From NCBI RefSeq assembly GCF_017916325.1, contig NC_090149.1, positions 378,501-442,500 of the forward strand: a DNA stretch of 64,000 bases, written 5' to 3'. The position numbers and the translations under genes were made by a program. The stretch's first letter is position 1. Each line of letters begins with the position of its first letter. The notes under the pieces were generated by a model that was given only the letters and a program-made list of their open reading frames with translations, had not been told where the DNA came from and did not search any database. Of this stretch, positions 61,302 to 64,000 are shown piece after piece. This stretch comes from Leishmania martiniquensis (lineage: Eukaryota > Euglenozoa > Kinetoplastea > Trypanosomatida > Trypanosomatidae).

Positions 61302-61994
61302 ATGCCTCTGGCGCCAACGATACGGTATATCGTGTCGCACTACCTCTCCTACGTGGTGGTGGTGGGGGCGTCGATTCTGAAGGTTCCGCAGATTCTCAAG
61401 GTGCTGCGGAACAGCCAAGCAGACGGCATATCGTTGCTCTCGCTGTTCGTGGAGCTGTTCTCGTACGTCATCTCGACCAGCTGGGGCGCCGTACAGGGGC
61501 TGCCCTTTCGCGACTACGGGGAGAATGTTTTCATTACAGTGCAGCTTATCGTGCTGCTGCTGCTCGTGGCGAAGCTGCAGAAGAAGACATGGAGGGCGAG
61601 CCTCGTCCTGACGATCGAGTTGTTGGCACTGTACGCGTTGGCGAACAGGTGGGTGCCGCGTACCATTCACGAGTGGGCGCTTAGCGGACAGGTTTTCTTG
61701 AGCATGGCTAGCCGCGTACCACAAATCTACGCGAACTACCGAACCCGCTGCTGCGGGCAGCTGTCGTTTCTCACCTTCTTTTTAGCGTTCGGCGGCGGCG
61801 TCGTGCGCGTCATGACGACGGCCCTGAACGTATCGTGGGAGAAGGGCAAGGCAGTGATGCTGGTGCAGTACAGTGTTGCCGCTACGCTCAACGCCGTCAT
61901 TGTGGCCCAAATACTCTACGATGGCATCGCAGGCCGGAGATCTGAGCGTGAAAAGCGGAGTCGCGCGAAGGCAAAGTCGCTGAAGAGCTTTTGA
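61302..61994 (+). CDS. MPDU1: MPDU1-like PQ-loop protein (dolichol-phosphate-mannose utilisation)
   Basis: Encodes 230 residues with about seven hydrophobic segments and two PQ-loops: KVPQILK (27-33) and RVPQIYANYR (138-147). Spacing and flanks fit the MPDU1/Lec35 family: ADGISLLSLFVELFSYVI after the first loop and GQLSFLTFFLAFGGGVVRVMTT after the second. In animals MPDU1 is needed in the ER for use of dolichol-phosphate mannose and glucose in N-glycan, GPI-anchor and related synthesis. In a Leishmania-like cell this would bear on GPI-anchored surface molecules. The C-terminus (GRRSEREKRSRAKAKSLKSF) is strongly basic, compatible with a cytosolic ER-retention-type tail. The frame opens at an upstream GTG, but the ATG at 61,302 sits in an AAAAATG context after a clear splice acceptor and starts the family-like region. 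Confidence 0.87.
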   Translation: MPLAPTIRYIVSHYLSYVVVVGASILKVPQILKVLRNSQADGISLLSLFVELFSYVISTSWGAVQGLPFRDYGENVFITVQLIVLLLLVAKLQKKTWRASLVLTIELLALYALANRWVPRTIHEWALSGQVFLSMASRVPQIYANYRTRCCGQLSFLTFFLAFGGGVVRVMTTALNVSWEKGKAVMLVQYSVAATLNAVIVAQILYDGIAGRRSEREKRSRAKAKSLKSF

Positions 61995-64000
61995 GGAGGT
62001 GGGCATGGACGCTTCTATGAGAGCGGATCGCTGCCCATGCCGCTTTCTTCTCTGGCCTCCCCCCTTCCCCCACCCGCTCTCCTGTGTGACTTCCCCTCTT
62101 CCTGGCACACCCGGGCACACATTCATCGCGAAAGGTGCCTGCCTTCTATGAGCACCGCTTTCCCCTTCTTAACCGCGAGCCATCCCGCTGCTGTTGCTCG
62201 AGCAGTGACGCGTGCGCTCGCAGGCAGACCGTTGCATTCCTCCCTCCCCTCTTTGGCAGCTTCACGGCCGGCGTGTTGTGATCTTGACACGCTGCCCTCT
62301 ACACACCCACGAAGAGGGGCAAGAGGCGAAGAGGACAACCGCTCCCACATTTACACATATACACGCACACTGCCGGTGGCGCGCCGTCTCCTGCCCGACC
62401 TCAGCGCTCTTTCGTTATCCCGCCGATCCTCTCCGCTTCTCTCTCTCTGCGCGTGCTTGTGCGCTCATTGCCCGCCATTTCCTCTTCGTTTCAACTTTGC
62501 GCCTCCTCAGCTTCCTTCAACCCTCTGCCCCCCTCCCCCGTGGCTCTCTATGAATTCTGAGAAAGTGAGGCTGCTTGGGCGGAATTTGTGGTGGCAGGTG
62601 TGTGCGCGTGCGTATGCAGGTGGTGGTGGTGGTTGGGGGGGGCAGACAGGGAGAGGCTCATTTGAGAGGGAGGTGGATGCTGGGAGAGCAGAGAGGGAGG
62701 GCAGAACGTGCTTCTAGCGGAAGGGCGCTGACCAAGGTGAGGAGGCGGAAGAGGAAGGGATCCAGCATCCCACTAACACAGAATAATAACACACATGTAT
62801 ATATAAAGGCAGAGCTCACCGTTCAGCAAAAGATACTCGTGTGTGTTGAGGAAGGGGCCGCTGCGAGGGGAGATCAGAGAACGCCTTGACGCTTATGCTT
62901 CTCCTACCGAATCGAGTTGAGGGCGCTGCTTGCCTCCGCTCGATTCGCCGCACCGCGCCGCCTCTGCTCTTCCCACGCCTTCTCCTACTCAGCAGCAGCA
63001 GCAGCAGCAGCGCTTGCTCGATAATGCGCTGCCGTAGTTTGTCCACTTTTCTTCCCTCTTCCTCGAGCGGCCCCCCTTGTGAACTGACCTTGACCTGCGC
63101 TCTTGCGTTTGTGCGTGTGCGTGCGCTCGCAGTGACGTGGCATCGTTCTCCCTTTCTGGTTACCGACGTACGGCTCTCTGGCAGTGACCCCTCCCCCCTC
63201 CATCCCTCCCCCGCACCTCTTCCCCTCTTCCCGTTTGCGTCGCTTCTCTTTTCTCATTCTCTTTTTGCGCGCCTTGCGGAGGCTGCTGTCGCTTTCGTGT
63301 CTCACTGCGCACCTCTTCTTCACCTGGCCTTCGGTGGGCACGATGCGCACTGACCTAGCCGCTCTCGCGTTTACAGGGATGGAGATGCGGCGTACCGGGG
63401 CCGCTGCCACGTGCCTTGGGTAAAAGGACGAAGCAGTTCCGCGCACGCATACGATTTCGCTTCCTCTTCCTTTCCCGTTCCTCCCGTGCTCCTCTCCTTC
63501 GCGTTCGCCCTCTTTTCGACCCGCGTCGGCAGGCACGCTCGCCACTTCCCTGAGCTGAGACGTACAGAGGAAAGCGGGTGCCCCGTTCGTTCTCGCCTTC
63601 GCACTTCATTGCCTTCTGCTCCCTGATTCTAGTGTGTTTGTGTGTGTGTGGGAGGGGGGGGGTAGAGAGGGTGGGTCGGTGGGCACCGCCGTGCGATGCG
63701 CTCAGGAGTGAGGGAGGGCGATCGTGTTGGTAGGAAGAAGACGGCTGAGGTTTCTTTGGCCACAACTATCAGACTGGTTCCTCCGCTTGCCGCTGATACG
63801 TGCGGCTTCCGTTTTCTGCAAGGAAGGGCCACAGGGACCTTGCAGTCCCCCTCCCCCCTCTCCTCTCTCTTTCGCTATTGCCACTGCTCATCTCCTCGAA
63901 GTCGGTAACGTCCGCTCGACCATCTTCACGTCCCCACAACGCGGGGTAGGGCGCCAAAAAGGCAGGCGGCTCCGTTGCTCTCGCTCGCATACACCCAAGC
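61995..64000. other. Intergenic region to the right edge
   Basis: This is the 3' UTR of the MPDU1-like gene and leader of a gene beyond the window. It includes a TATATATAA block near 62,799-62,808, a CAG repeat at 62,990-63,010, a TG tract with G runs at 63,636-63,663 and long plus-strand pyrimidine stretches (62,430-62,545, 63,185-63,260, 63,455-63,510). Frames in it are Ser/Leu/Pro-rich translations of these tracts and are not called. Confidence 0.5.

Noticed and set aside
62037..63353. Open frames of 226 and 155 residues near the right edge
   Set aside because: They are dominated by Ser/Leu/Pro from C/T-rich tracts, with no conserved segment, and were treated as UTR.

Overview
The window looks like nuclear chromosome sequence from a trypanosomatid of the Leishmania group (Leishmaniinae). 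The coding sequences are long, intron-free and mostly GC-rich. They lie in two strand-coherent clusters, with intergenic spacers full of polypyrimidine tracts, (CA)n/(TG)n microsatellites and G/C homopolymers. A RET1-type terminal uridylyltransferase, which belongs to kinetoplastid mitochondrial RNA metabolism, is decisive for the clade. The exact species cannot be settled by eye.

Layout. From the left edge to about 35.4 kb every supported gene is on the minus strand. Left to right these are mitochondrial ribosomal protein uL16m, RET1, a P-loop uridine kinase/pantothenate kinase-like protein, an SLC9B/NHA-type cation-proton antiporter homologue, two tandem divergent mitochondrial carrier-like proteins, a 1,034-residue probable helical-repeat protein, a CFAP96/UPF0602-like protein, a sulfotransferase-like protein, VTC1, a 207-residue membrane protein, COQ9, and a small candidate LYR-motif protein. 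From 37.15 kb to the right edge every gene is on the plus strand: an axonemal inner-arm type dynein heavy chain of 4,273 residues, a DYRK-family kinase of the plant-like type, an unrecognised 417-residue protein, and an MPDU1/PQ-loop protein. The stretch at about 35.4-37.15 kb is a divergent strand-switch region, the usual place for polycistronic transcription to start in both directions. The polypyrimidine tracts agree with this: they lie on the minus strand to its left and on the plus strand to its right.

The genes do not form a functional operon; clusters in this group are transcriptional units only. Several products are predicted mitochondrial (uL16m, RET1, COQ9, the carriers, perhaps the LYR and helical-repeat proteins). 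Others are flagellar (dynein heavy chain, CFAP96-like), acidocalcisomal (VTC1) or ER (MPDU1-like).

Two broader points stand out. The strand-switch region sits in a compositional island, about 30.9-40.5 kb, that looks AT-richer than the rest and includes the first quarter of the dynein gene. Also, several genes are family members with altered signature residues: the antiporter, the sulfotransferase-like protein, the two carriers and the DYRK kinase. Start codons were checked against the nucleotides and several reading frames were trimmed to the first supported ATG. No tRNA, rRNA, snoRNA cluster, CRISPR array or intact retroelement was recognised.
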